From assembly GCA_034717695.1 (NCBI GenBank), contig JAYELS010000005.1, forward strand, positions 186,001 to 250,000: a DNA stretch of 64,000 bases. Reading direction: 5' to 3'. The position numbers and the translations under genes were made by a program. The notes under the pieces were generated by a model. The model had not been told where the DNA came from, did no database searches, and was given only the letters and a program-made list of their open reading frames with translations. This document shows, piece after piece, positions 1 to 8,454 of this stretch (the stretch's first letter is position 1; each line of letters starts with the position of its first letter). This DNA comes from NAT127 sp034717695. GTDB taxonomy: Bacteria > Pseudomonadota > Gammaproteobacteria > Pseudomonadales > Porticoccaceae.

Positions 1-646
1 CCCGGGCGTTGGCGGCCTTGACACTGCCGCCGTACAAAATTCGTGTTGCTTCTCCCGCGCGGCCCAGGGAAGCCCGTATCGCGCGGTGCACTTCCTGCGC
101 CTGCTCCGGTGTCGCCGTCCTGCCGGTGCCAATGGCCCAGACGGGCTCGTAGGCGACAATACCGGCGGCAAGCTGCGCAAGGCCCACCAGATCCGCCACC
201 GCCCCAAGCTGGGCCTCGATGACGGCGAGGGTGCTGCCCGCTTCGCGCTCCGCGAGGGTCTCCCCTACGCAAAGCACCGGCACCAAGCCCGCGTCGCGGG
301 CGGCGGCGAACTTTCTCGCCACCCTGTCAGCGCCTTCACCAAACAGCTGGCGGCGCTCTGAGTGACCTACCAGCACCAGTTCGCAGCCCGTGTCGCGAAG
401 CATCGCGCCACTCACTTCGCCGGTGAAGGCGCCTTCGCCCCGCTGCTCGCTCACGTCCTGAGCGCCGAGGGCAATGCCGCTACCCGCCAGGCACTCCGCA
501 CCCATGGCCAGGTAGGGGGTGGGCGGACAGATGGCGATGTCCAGCGTCGCACCCGCCAACAGGGATTTGAGGGATTCCAGATGGGACGCCACAAAGCCGC
601 GGGAGCCGTGCATCTTCCAGTTACCCGCCACCAGCGGTTTACGCAT
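1..646 (-). CDS. tpiA: Triosephosphate isomerase, C-terminus cut by window edge
   Basis: Interconverts dihydroxyacetone phosphate and glyceraldehyde 3-phosphate in glycolysis and gluconeogenesis, in the cytoplasm. Reading the minus strand from the ATG at 646 gives an open frame to the window edge (215 codons of about 250). The N-terminal RKPLVAGNWKMHG has the substrate lysine. GHSERRQLFGE carries the electrophilic histidine, AYEPVWAIGTG the catalytic glutamate, and ILYGGSV the phosphate-binding loop near the edge. Only the last 35 or so residues are missing. It lies downstream of glmM in the usual gammaproteobacterial order, with its own TATAAT box in the gap. The family assignment is certain. 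Confidence 0.97.
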   Translation of the reverse strand, partial: MRKPLVAGNWKMHGSRGFVASHLESLKSLLAGATLDIAICPPTPYLAMGAECLAGSGIALGAQDVSEQRGEGAFTGEVSGAMLRDTGCELVLVGHSERRQLFGEGADRVARKFAAARDAGLVPVLCVGETLAEREAGSTLAVIEAQLGAVADLVGLAQLAAGIVAYEPVWAIGTGRTATPEQAQEVHRAIRASLGRAGEATRILYGGSVKAANAR

Positions 647-708
647 CACCCTTCCCGTCCCATGTAAGCCGACCTCGAAGGGGCGCAAATGGTAGCGAAG
701 TCACCGGG

Positions 709-714
709 ATTATA
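709..714 (-). promoter_or_regulatory. -10 box of a probable tpiA promoter
   Basis: On the minus strand 709-714 reads a perfect TATAAT, about 62 bases upstream of the tpiA ATG and directly after the glmM stop. A -35 box at the right spacing is poor. The position suggests tpiA can be transcribed apart from the ftsH-folP-glmM genes. Confidence 0.45.
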
Positions 715-734
715 CAAGCCGGCAAAACCCTTCT

Positions 735-2072
735 TCACAGGACTTTTTCCACCGCGTCGGCAACCTGGCGGGCAAGGGCGCCGACCTGGTCGGCGTCGAC
801 ACCTTCCACCATCACCCGGATCAACGGCTCGGTACCCGAGGGCCGCAGCAGCACGCGACCGCGACCGGCGAGGGCCGCCTCGGCGGCGGCAACGGCGGCG
901 CGGATTTCCGGCAGGGTTTCCACCGGCTTTTTATCCGCCATCCGCACATTGATCATCACCTGGGGCAGCTTGGCCATTTCGCCGCTCAGTTCCGCCAGCG
1001 ACCGGCCGCTTTCGCGCATGGCGCGCAGCACCTGCAAGGCGGCGACGATGCCGTCCCCGGTGCTGGTGAGATCGCCACAGACGATGTGCCCCGAGCTTTC
1101 GCCGCCAAGGGTCCAGCCGTTGGCGCGCATCGCCTCGATGACGTAGCGGTCGCCCACCCGGGCGCGCTCGAAGGGGATGCCCAAGCCGTCGAAAGCCAGC
1201 TGCAAACCGTGATTGGACATCAGCGTGCCTACCACCCCGCCGCCTTCCCCTGCCCCGTGCCGGTGGCGGGCGATGATGAAGAGGATTTCATCGCCATCCA
1301 CCAGGTTCCCCCGGTGGTCGACCAGGATCACCCTGTCGCCGTCGCCGTCGAAGGCGATGCCGAGATCGGCCCCCTGGCGCACCACTTCGGCGGCGAGGGC
1401 CTCCGGATGGGTGGAGCCGCAATCGGCGTTGATATTGAGGCCGTTGGGCTCTACCGCCAGGGGCACCACCCGCGCCCCCAGCTCCCGCAGCACATCGGGG
1501 GCCACGTGGTAGGTGGCGCCGTTGGCGCAATCCACCACCAGGGTGAGGCCGTCGAGATTGAAACCCGAGGGCAGGGTTCCCTTGCAGAACTCGATATAGC
1601 GCCCGGCGGCGTCGGCGATGCGATGGGCGCGGCCCAGGGTTTCCGACAGGCCGGTCTCCATGGGCAGGTCCAGGTAGCGCTCGATGCGCGCCTCCAGCTC
1701 GTCGTCAAGCTTGTAGCCGTCGGCGCCGAAGAACTTGATGCCGTTGTCATCAAAGGGGTTGTGGGACGCGCTGATGACGATGCCCGCCTGGGCGCGGAAG
1801 GTGCGACTCAGGTAGGCGATGGCAGGGGTGGGCATGGGGCCGAGCAGGCCCACGTCCACGCCGGCGGCGATGATCCCCGCCTGCAGGGCGGATTCGAACA
1901 TATAGCCGGACACCCGGGTGTCCTTGCCCACCAGGATCAGCTTGCGACCCCGGGCCATCTCGCCGAACACCTTGCCGGCGGCCCAGCCGAGCTTGAGGAC
2001 GAAATCCGCGGTAATGGGCGGCTGCCCCACCCGACCGCGAATGCCGTCGGTGCCAAAATATTGTCTACCCAT
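735..2072 (-). CDS. glmM: Phosphoglucosamine mutase
   Basis: Converts glucosamine 6-phosphate to glucosamine 1-phosphate for UDP-GlcNAc, hence peptidoglycan and LPS. The ATG at 2072 gives 445 residues, the length of the E. coli enzyme, and starts MGRQYFGTDGIRG; an upstream in-frame ATG would add eight residues inside folP and is less likely. The phosphoserine loop ISASHNP is at about residues 100-106, the Mg-binding DGDGDR in the middle, and the sugar-phosphate loop RPSGTEPLIRVMVE near the C-terminus. Its first codons overlap the folP stop by 8 bases, so the two are probably translationally coupled. All family motifs are intact. Confidence 0.97.
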   Translation of the reverse strand: MGRQYFGTDGIRGRVGQPPITADFVLKLGWAAGKVFGEMARGRKLILVGKDTRVSGYMFESALQAGIIAAGVDVGLLGPMPTPAIAYLSRTFRAQAGIVISASHNPFDDNGIKFFGADGYKLDDELEARIERYLDLPMETGLSETLGRAHRIADAAGRYIEFCKGTLPSGFNLDGLTLVVDCANGATYHVAPDVLRELGARVVPLAVEPNGLNINADCGSTHPEALAAEVVRQGADLGIAFDGDGDRVILVDHRGNLVDGDEILFIIARHRHGAGEGGGVVGTLMSNHGLQLAFDGLGIPFERARVGDRYVIEAMRANGWTLGGESSGHIVCGDLTSTGDGIVAALQVLRAMRESGRSLAELSGEMAKLPQVMINVRMADKKPVETLPEIRAAVAAAEAALAGRGRVLLRPSGTEPLIRVMVEGVDADQVGALARQVADAVEKVL

Positions 2073-2919
2073 GGGGTTGGATGCCTTCGATTGCATGGAG
2101 GATTTTCAGGGCGTCCACGGTGGCGGCGACATCGTGGACGCGGAGAATTCTGGCGCCCCGCTGCGCCGCCAGCAGGGCCAGGGCAACGCTGCCGTGCAGC
2201 CGCTCGCCCACCGGACGGTCGAGCAGCTCGCCCACCATGCGCTTGCGGGAGACACCCACCAGCACCGGCAATCCCTCGGCCGCGAAGCGATCGAGGGCGC
2301 GGAACAGGGCGAGGTTGTGTGCCAGGTCCTTGGCGAAACCGAACCCGGGATCGATGGCGATCCGGGCCCGGGGAATGCCCGCCGCCTCGCAGAGGGCGAC
2401 CCGCGCGCGCAGATGGTCGAGCACCTCCGCCACCACATCGCGGTAATTCGCCAGCCGCCCCATATCCCCGGGTTCGCCACGGGTGTGCATCAGGCATACG
2501 GGGAGGCCGCTGCGCGCCGCGGCCTCGAGGGCACCCGGGCGGGCCAGGGCGCGGACATCGTTGATCAGGTCGGCCCCCGCGGCGGCAACGGCGTCCATCA
2601 CCGCGGGACAACTGGTGTCCACCGACACCGGCACGGCAAAACGGGTCTTGAGCATCGCCACCACCGGCACCACCCGGGCGAGCTCCTCCGCCTCGCTGAC
2701 CGGCAGGGCCCCGGGGCGGGTCGACTCGCCCCCGACATCGATAATGTCCACCCCCGCCGCCACCATGGCCTCGGCGTGGCGGGCAATCCGCTGGAGATCG
2801 GGCTGACCGGCGGTGAACAGCTGGCCGCCGTCGGAGAACGAGTCCGGGGTGATATTGAGAATACCCATCACCGCTGCCCGCCCCGAGGGCGGGAGCAGCC
2901 GGGTCATGTCGCCTGTCAT
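2065..2919 (-). CDS. folP: Dihydropteroate synthase
   Basis: Joins p-aminobenzoate to dihydropterin pyrophosphate in folate synthesis; target of sulfonamides. The hallmark VMGILNITPDSFSDGG is near the N-terminus, DVGGESTRPGA follows at the pterin loop, and GFGFAKDLAHN and GVSRKRM are later active-site segments. I chose the ATG at 2919 (284 residues, E. coli has 282); the next ATG at 2907 is also possible. Longer readings from further upstream would run into ftsH. It starts 22 bases after the ftsH stop and overlaps glmM at its end, the usual ftsH-folP-glmM arrangement. Confidence 0.96.
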   Translation of the reverse strand: MTGDMTRLLPPSGRAAVMGILNITPDSFSDGGQLFTAGQPDLQRIARHAEAMVAAGVDIIDVGGESTRPGALPVSEAEELARVVPVVAMLKTRFAVPVSVDTSCPAVMDAVAAAGADLINDVRALARPGALEAAARSGLPVCLMHTRGEPGDMGRLANYRDVVAEVLDHLRARVALCEAAGIPRARIAIDPGFGFAKDLAHNLALFRALDRFAAEGLPVLVGVSRKRMVGELLDRPVGERLHGSVALALLAAQRGARILRVHDVAATVDALKILHAIEGIQPHG

Positions 2920-2941
2920 CGGTCGATTCGGAAGTGGGGGA

Positions 2942-4840
2942 TCAATGCTCCCCGGCGGGGCCGCCAACGGCACCGCTGGCCTCGGCGGATTCACCGCCAC
3001 CGGCACTGTTGACCGGAGGATCGCGCCAGTCGTGGGGCGGGCGCACCGGACGGCGGGCCATCAGGTCGTCCACCTGCTCGGAGTCCAGGGTCTCGTACTC
3101 CATCAGCGCCGCCTTCATGGCGTGGAGGATGTCGACGTTCTCCTCGAGGATCCCCTTGGCGGTGTCGTAGCAGTCGCTGATGATGCGCCGCACCTCGGCG
3201 TCGATCTCCCGGGATGTCTCGGCGGAATAGTTGGGGTTGCCGGCGCCGGGCACCTGGGCCTCCTCCTCACCGTAGAGAATGGGGCCGAGCCTGTCCGACA
3301 GACCCCAGCGGGTGACCATGCTGCGGGCCAGCTGGGTGGCCCGCTCGATGTCGTTCTGGGCGCCGGTGGTGACCCCGTCCGCCCCGAGGATCATCTCCTC
3401 GGCGAGGCGGCCACCGAACAGAGTGCAGATCTGGCTGATGATCTGGCGGCGGCTCAAGCTGTACTTGTCCCCCTCCGGCAGGAACTGGGTGACGCCGAGG
3501 GCGCGGCCCCGGGGGATGATGGTGACCTTGTGGACCGGATCGTGCTCCGGCACCAGGCGGCCGATGATGGCGTGGCCCGCCTCGTGATAGGCGGTGTTGG
3601 CCTTTTCCGCCTCGGACATCACCATGGAGCGGCGCTCGGCGCCCATCATGATCTTGTCCCGGGCCTTCTCGAATTCCTCCATGGTCACCAGGCGCTTGTT
3701 GGCACGGGCGGCGAACAGGGCGGCCTCGTTGACCAGGTTGGAGAGATCGGCGCCGGAGAACCCGGGGGTGCCCCGCGCCAGCACGCTGAGGTTGACCCGC
3801 TCGTCGAGGGGCACCTTGCGCACATGGACCTTGAGAATCTGCTCCCGGCCGCGGACATCCGGCAGGCCGACAAACACCTGGCGATCGAAGCGGCCAGGGC
3901 GCAACAGCGCCTTGTCGAGCACGTCCGGGCGGTTGGTGGCGGCGATGACGATAACCCCCTCGGTGCCCTCGAAGCCGTCCATCTCCACCAGCAGCTGGTT
4001 GAGGGTCTGCTCGCGCTCGTCGTGGCCGCCGCCCCAGCCGCCGCCCCGGTGGCGGCCCACGGCGTCGATCTCATCGATGAAGATGATGCAGGGCGCCGCC
4101 TTCTTGGCCTGTTCGAACATGTCCCGCACCCGGGAGGCGCCGACACCGACGAACATCTCCACGAAGTCGGAACCGGAGATGGAGAAGAACGGCACCTTGG
4201 CCTCGCCGGCGATGGCCTTGGCCAGCAGGGTCTTGCCGGTGCCGGGGGGCCCGACCATAAGCACACCCTTGGGGATATGGCCACCGAGACGCTGGAACTT
4301 GGTGGGGTCGCGGAGGAAATCCACCAGCTCCTTGACGTCTTCCTTGGCCTCGTCGACGCCGGCGACATCGGCGAAGGTGGTGTTGATCTGGTCCTCGCCG
4401 AGCAGCCGCGCCTTGCTCTTGCCAAAGGCCATGGGGCCGCCGCGGCCGCCGGCCCCGCCCTGCATCTGGCGCATGAAGAACATGAAGATGGCGAGAATCA
4501 ACAGGATCGGGAACGACGCCACCAGCAGCTGGGTCCAGATGCTCGGGGTTTCCGGCTCGCGGCCCTCGACCACCACGCCGTTGTTGAGCAGGTCATCCAT
4601 CAGCTTGGTGTCGGGCACGTTGGGGCGGATGGTGCGAAAGCGGGTGCCGTCATTGCGCTCCCCGTCGATGGTCAGGTCCTGGATCACCACCTTGCGCACC
4701 TGGTCGGCCTGCACCTCCTCGATGAAGCGGGTGTAGTCGAGGCTCTGGGTGGTGGGGGCGGGGCTGAAGTTCTGGAACACCGACAGCAGCACCGCCGCGA
4801 TCACCAGCCACAAAATCAGGTTTTTTGCCATATCGTTCAC
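2942..4840 (-). CDS. ftsH: ATP-dependent zinc metalloprotease FtsH
   Basis: Inner-membrane AAA+ protease that degrades misfolded membrane proteins and short-lived regulators. Two membrane helices (about residues 7-25 and 101-123) flank a periplasmic segment. Walker A GPPGTGKT is at 197-204, Walker B IIFIDE at 252-257, and the zinc site HEAGH at 419-423. Start choice: GTG at 4840 has a GAGGA ribosome site 7 bases upstream, whereas the ATG at 4831 (MAKNLIL, the start used in many homologues) has none at good spacing. After Walker B the loop reads GRHRGGGWGGGHDER, where most homologues have GAGLGGG. A TATAGT box at 4866-4871 on this strand could be part of its promoter. Confidence 0.97.
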   Translation of the reverse strand: MNDMAKNLILWLVIAAVLLSVFQNFSPAPTTQSLDYTRFIEEVQADQVRKVVIQDLTIDGERNDGTRFRTIRPNVPDTKLMDDLLNNGVVVEGREPETPSIWTQLLVASFPILLILAIFMFFMRQMQGGAGGRGGPMAFGKSKARLLGEDQINTTFADVAGVDEAKEDVKELVDFLRDPTKFQRLGGHIPKGVLMVGPPGTGKTLLAKAIAGEAKVPFFSISGSDFVEMFVGVGASRVRDMFEQAKKAAPCIIFIDEIDAVGRHRGGGWGGGHDEREQTLNQLLVEMDGFEGTEGVIVIAATNRPDVLDKALLRPGRFDRQVFVGLPDVRGREQILKVHVRKVPLDERVNLSVLARGTPGFSGADLSNLVNEAALFAARANKRLVTMEEFEKARDKIMMGAERRSMVMSEAEKANTAYHEAGHAIIGRLVPEHDPVHKVTIIPRGRALGVTQFLPEGDKYSLSRRQIISQICTLFGGRLAEEMILGADGVTTGAQNDIERATQLARSMVTRWGLSDRLGPILYGEEEAQVPGAGNPNYSAETSREIDAEVRRIISDCYDTAKGILEENVDILHAMKAALMEYETLDSEQVDDLMARRPVRPPHDWRDPPVNSAGGGESAEASGAVGGPAGEH

Positions 4841-4865
4841 GGTCTGTTCCTCGTATTCGCGGCCA

Positions 4866-4871
4866 ACTATA
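4866..4871 (-). promoter_or_regulatory. Possible -10 box for ftsH
   Basis: TATAGT (5 of 6 consensus) on the minus strand 26 bases upstream of the ftsH GTG, in the gap after rlmE. No convincing -35 is present at 16-18 bases; rlmE-ftsH co-transcription is also expected. Confidence 0.3.
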
Positions 4872-4885
4872 CCAGCAAAGCCGGG

Positions 4886-5515
4886 CTATTTCTCGCCGCC
4901 CCGGTAGCCCCTGGCCACCAGGTAGACCTCCCGGGAGCGGGCCCTGGAGGCATCGGGCTTGCGGGTCGCCACGGACTGGAACTGCTTTCTGACCTCAAGC
5001 AGCAGGGCGTCGAACCCCTCCCCCTGGAACACCTTGGCGACGAAAGTACCCCCCGGCTTCAAGACCTGGGCCACCATATCCACCGCCAGTTCCACCAGGA
5101 ACATGGCGCGGGGCTGATCCACGGCCTTCATGCCGCTCATGTTGGGGGCCATGTCGGAGATCACCAGGTCCACCGGCTGATCGCCGATGGCCGCGAGGAT
5201 CCTCGCCAGAACCGCCTCCTCGGTGAAATCCCCCTGGACGAACTCGACGCCGGCGAGGGAATCCATGGGCAGGATATCGGAGGCGATCACCCGGCCCTGG
5301 TGGCCGACCTTCTCCGCCGCCACCTGGGACCAGCCCCCCGGGGCCGCGCCCAGGTCCACGACCGTCATGCCGGGCTTGAAGAGGCGGTCCTTGGCGTCCA
5401 GCGCAAGCAGCTTGTAGCTCGCCCGGGAGCGGTAGCCCTCCTGGCGGGACTTCTGCACAAAAGGATCCTTCTCGTGTTCCCGCAGCCAGCGCTGGCTGCT
5501 CTTTGATCGCGCCAT
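4886..5515 (-). CDS. rlmE: 23S rRNA 2'-O-ribose methyltransferase RlmE (FtsJ/RrmJ)
   Basis: Methylates the 2'-OH of a uridine in the A loop of 23S rRNA (U2552 in E. coli), late in 50S assembly. The ATG at 5515 gives 209 residues, exactly the E. coli length, starting MARSKSSQRWL. The SAM-binding VVDLGAAPGGWSQ and catalytic-region DLVISDMAPNMSG and FVAKVFQGEGFD are intact. A second ATG four codons upstream (5527) is possible. It heads the rlmE-ftsH-folP-glmM cluster and is divergent from yhbY, another ribosome-assembly gene. Confidence 0.96.
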   Translation of the reverse strand: MARSKSSQRWLREHEKDPFVQKSRQEGYRSRASYKLLALDAKDRLFKPGMTVVDLGAAPGGWSQVAAEKVGHQGRVIASDILPMDSLAGVEFVQGDFTEEAVLARILAAIGDQPVDLVISDMAPNMSGMKAVDQPRAMFLVELAVDMVAQVLKPGGTFVAKVFQGEGFDALLLEVRKQFQSVATRKPDASRARSREVYLVARGYRGGEK

Positions 5516-5543
5516 GATTGTTGCCATTGCCGTGAATGGGGGA

Positions 5544-5549
5544 ATTATG
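5544..5549 (-). promoter_or_regulatory. Possible -10 box for rlmE
   Basis: CATAAT on the minus strand, 17-29 bases upstream of the two candidate rlmE starts, within the rlmE/yhbY divergent gap. The -35 is poor, so this is tentative. Confidence 0.3.
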
Positions 5550-5569
5550 GCACGGACCCGCCCCCGGCG

Positions 5570-5598
5570 GTGACGCTGCGGGCGTTCGTGGCTACAAT
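5570..5598 (+). promoter_or_regulatory. Sigma70-type promoter of yhbY
   Basis: GTGACG (5570-5575), a 17-base spacer and TACAAT (5593-5598) lie 27 bases before the yhbY ATG. The -10 is embedded in GCTACAAT, a string seen at several other promoters of this window. Confidence 0.5.
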
Positions 5599-5624
5599 GG
5601 CGCACCGCAACCCGAAGACGCGCC

Positions 5625-5933
5625 ATGACCCTGAGCACCGACAACAAGAAGCACCTGCGCACCATCGGCCACGGCCTGAACCCGGTGGTCACCGTGGCCA
5701 GCAAGGGCCTCACCGAGGGGGTGCTCGCCGAGATCGACCGGGCACTCAACGACCACGAGCTGATCAAGGTGCGCCTCACCGTGGGCGACCGGGATCTGAA
5801 AAAACAGCTTATCGACGAGATCTGCACCCAGTCGCGGGGCGAGGCCGTGCAGGTCATCGGCCATATCCTGCTGCTCTACCGCAAGGCCGACAAACCCAAC
5901 CCCCGCCTCTCCAATCTCCTCAAGCCCGCCTGA
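5625..5933 (+). CDS. yhbY: YhbY family RNA-binding (CRM domain) protein
   Basis: Small CRM-domain protein that associates with pre-50S ribosomal particles. The 102-residue product is one CRM domain: LRTIGHGLNPVVTVASKGLT, a GxxG-type loop around GDRDLKKQL, and the C-terminal GHILLLYRKAD. It is as long as the E. coli protein (97 residues) and begins at the ATG after a good promoter. It is divergent from rlmE, as in many gammaproteobacteria. Confidence 0.93.
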   Translation: MTLSTDNKKHLRTIGHGLNPVVTVASKGLTEGVLAEIDRALNDHELIKVRLTVGDRDLKKQLIDEICTQSRGEAVQVIGHILLLYRKADKPNPRLSNLLKPA

Positions 5934-5944
5934 CGGGGCGGGGC

Positions 5945-6715
5945 CTACTCCAGCAACCGGTCGAGGTCGGCGATGGAGTCCAGGGTCCAGTCCGGGGTGA
6001 CGCCGGCCCGGGCCACCAGATCAGCCCGGTACTTGCCGGTCTTCACCAGGGCCGCCCGCAGGCCCGCCTGCTGGGCGCCGCCCACGTCGGAGAGAATATC
6101 GTCCCCCACCACCGCCACCCGGCCAGGAGCAATGCCGAGGCTCGCCAGGGCAGCGGCAAAAAAGGCCCGGGACGGCTTGCCGGTCACCACCGCCTCGGTG
6201 GCGGCGACGTATTCCAGCCCCGCCACGAAGCAGCCGATATCCACGTGGAGGCCGGCCTCGGTCTGCCAGTAACGGTTGCGGTGCATGGCCACCAGGCGGG
6301 CGCCCTCCAGCAGATGGTTGAACAGGCGGTCGAGCAGGGCGTAGGTCCAGGCCTCGCCGATGTCACCGATCACCACCGCCTGGGGCCGGGTCTCCACCTG
6401 CTCGATACCGGCGAAGTCCTTCAGCACCTCGGGGGCCACGGCGAGACAACAGCGGGTCAGGCCCTCGCGGCGCAGGTAATCCCGGGTGGCCACCGGCGCG
6501 GTGATCAACTGCTGGACGGTGACGGGCAGGCCGAAGGCCTCCAGCTTGTCCCGCAGCGCCGCCGCCGAGCGGGTGGTGGTGTTGGTGATGAAGCGATGGG
6601 GAATGCCCCGCGCCCTCAGGGTGCGCAACGCCTCGACGCCCCCGGGGACCAGCTGATCCCCCACATAGAAGACGCCATCGAGATCGAACAGCAAGCCATC
6701 CACCCTGTCACCCAT
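5945..6715 (-). CDS. HAD superfamily (class IIA, LHPP/NagD-like) hydrolase
   Basis: Probable phosphatase with the two-domain class IIA HAD fold. Motif I is LLFDLDGVFYVGD at the N-terminus (nucleophile plus general acid Asp), motif II FITNTTTR, motif III around GKPSRAFF, and motif IV VVGDDILSDVGGAQQAG. The cap lies between motifs II and III. The family includes mammalian LHPP (phospholysine/phosphohistidine pyrophosphatase) and bacterial NagD-type enzymes; the substrate here is unknown. I prefer the ATG at 6715 (256 residues) because an upstream TTG at 6760 coincides with a TATACT -10 box. It converges on yhbY with an 11-base gap. Confidence 0.85.
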   Translation of the reverse strand: MGDRVDGLLFDLDGVFYVGDQLVPGGVEALRTLRARGIPHRFITNTTTRSAAALRDKLEAFGLPVTVQQLITAPVATRDYLRREGLTRCCLAVAPEVLKDFAGIEQVETRPQAVVIGDIGEAWTYALLDRLFNHLLEGARLVAMHRNRYWQTEAGLHVDIGCFVAGLEYVAATEAVVTGKPSRAFFAAALASLGIAPGRVAVVGDDILSDVGGAQQAGLRAALVKTGKYRADLVARAGVTPDWTLDSIADLDRLLE

Positions 6716-6759
6716 CGACCCCGCCCCCACCGCCGTGAAAATACCTGTCAGCGCCGACA

Positions 6760-6765
6760 AGTATA
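6760..6765 (-). promoter_or_regulatory. -10 box upstream of the HAD hydrolase
   Basis: TATACT on the minus strand (5 of 6 consensus) about 45 bases before the ATG at 6715; a transcript from here would exclude the alternative TTG start at 6760. No clear -35. Confidence 0.35.
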
Positions 6766-6883
6766 GCCAAGGGCACGGACCCGGATGGCGCAGGGGCGGC
6801 GCGAGACCGCCGGTTCAATGGCCTTTGCCCCGCCGAGGCGGTAACATTCGCACTCCTCAAACCCGGGAACGGACAGGGAACGA

Positions 6884-8431
6884 ATGACCACAGGCAAGAA
6901 ACCCACGGTGCTGCTCATCCTCGACGGCTGGGGATACAGCGAAAACCCCGAGCACAACGCCATCCACGCCGCCCGGGCGCCGGTGTGGAAATCCCTCTGG
7001 GCCGCGCGGCCCAAGACCCTGGTGGCCACCTCCGGCATGGCGGTGGGCCTGCCGGACGGCCAGATGGGCAACTCCGAGGTGGGGCACATGACCCTCGGCG
7101 CCGGGCGGGTGATCTACCAGAGCTTCACCCGCATCAACAAGGCCATCGCCGACGGGGACTTCTTCACCAACCCGGTGTACTGCGCCGCCGTGGACAAGGC
7201 CATCGCCGCCGATGGCGCGGTGCACATCCTCGGCCTGCTGTCCCCCGGCGGGGTCCACAGCCACGAGGAACACCTCGCCGCCGCCATCCGCCTCGCCGCC
7301 GGGCGGGGCTGCCGGCGCATCTATCTGCACGGCTTCCTCGATGGCCGCGACACGCCGCCGAAAAGCGCCGCCCCGTCCCTCGCCCTGATCGAGAAGGCCT
7401 TCGCCGAAGCGGGGTGCGGTGCCATCGCCAGCCTCGCCGGACGCTACTACGCCATGGACCGGGACAACCGCTGGGAGCGGGTCCAACCGGTCTACGACAT
7501 GCTCACCCTCGGGGAGGCGCCGTTCACCGCGCCCAGCGCCGCCCAGGCCCTCGAGGCGGCCTACGCCAGGGACGAGAGCGACGAGTTCGTCAAACCCACC
7601 CTCATCGTCAACGAGGGCCAGCCCCCGGTGGCGATCCGCGACGGCGACACCGTACTGTTCATGAACTTCCGCCCCGACCGGGCCCGGGAGCTGACCCAGG
7701 CCTTCATCGACGACGGATTTGACGGCTTCGAGCGCCGCGCCCGGCCGCGCCTCGCGGACTTCGTGATGACCACCGAATACTCCGCGGACTTCGCCATCCC
7801 CTGCGCCTATCCGCCGGAAAATCTCGCCAATTCCTTCGGCGAACTGCTCTCCGCCCAGGGCAGAACCCAGCTGCGCATCGCCGAGACCGAGAAGTACGCC
7901 CACGTCACCTTCTTTTTCAGCGGCGGGCAGGAAGAGCCCTTCCCCGGCGAGGAGCGCGTCCTGGTGCCCTCCCCCAAGGTGGCCACCTACGACCTGCAGC
8001 CGGAGATGAGCGCCCCCGAGGTCACCGACAAACTGGTGGCGGCCATCGACAGCGGCCGCTTCGACGCCATCGTGTGCAACTTCGCCAACGGCGACATGGT
8101 GGGCCACACCGGGGTGTTCGATGCCGCCGTCAAGGCCGTCGAGGCCCTCGACCAGTGCATCGGCCGCATCGTCGCGGCGGTGGAGCGGGTCGGCGGCGAG
8201 TGCCTGATCACCGCCGACCACGGCAACGTCGAGCAGATGGTGGACCCGGACAACGGCCAGGCCCTCACCTCCCACACCACCGAGCCGGTGCCGCTGATCT
8301 ACGTCGGGCCCCGGGACATCAGGCTTCAGTCCGGCGGCAGCCTGGCGGATATCGCCCCCACCCTGCTGCACCTGATGGGCCTGCCGGCGCCGGCGGAAAT
8401 GACCGGCCGCAACCTGGCGATCGCCCGCTGA
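6884..8431 (+). CDS. gpmI: 2,3-bisphosphoglycerate-independent phosphoglycerate mutase
   Basis: Interconverts 3- and 2-phosphoglycerate in glycolysis by a Mn-dependent phosphoserine mechanism. The 515 residues match the family length. VLLILDGWG (metal Asp14) opens the protein, MGNSEVGHM contains the phosphorylated serine (about residue 64), and NFRPDRARELTQ, CNFANGDMVGHTG and ITADHGNVEQM carry the remaining substrate and metal ligands. An AGGGAA ribosome site precedes the ATG. It is followed 23 bases later by envC and then ctpA, the common pgm-envC-ctpA order. Confidence 0.98.
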   Translation: MTTGKKPTVLLILDGWGYSENPEHNAIHAARAPVWKSLWAARPKTLVATSGMAVGLPDGQMGNSEVGHMTLGAGRVIYQSFTRINKAIADGDFFTNPVYCAAVDKAIAADGAVHILGLLSPGGVHSHEEHLAAAIRLAAGRGCRRIYLHGFLDGRDTPPKSAAPSLALIEKAFAEAGCGAIASLAGRYYAMDRDNRWERVQPVYDMLTLGEAPFTAPSAAQALEAAYARDESDEFVKPTLIVNEGQPPVAIRDGDTVLFMNFRPDRARELTQAFIDDGFDGFERRARPRLADFVMTTEYSADFAIPCAYPPENLANSFGELLSAQGRTQLRIAETEKYAHVTFFFSGGQEEPFPGEERVLVPSPKVATYDLQPEMSAPEVTDKLVAAIDSGRFDAIVCNFANGDMVGHTGVFDAAVKAVEALDQCIGRIVAAVERVGGECLITADHGNVEQMVDPDNGQALTSHTTEPVPLIYVGPRDIRLQSGGSLADIAPTLLHLMGLPAPAEMTGRNLAIAR

Positions 8432-8454
8432 GTAGCCGGGGTCCGGGGGGCACC

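Noticed and set aside
2813..5506. Very long plus-strand open frame opposite ftsH
   Set aside because: Shadow of a high-GC gene; its translation is histidine/glycine/valine-rich with no motif, while the minus strand has a full FtsH.
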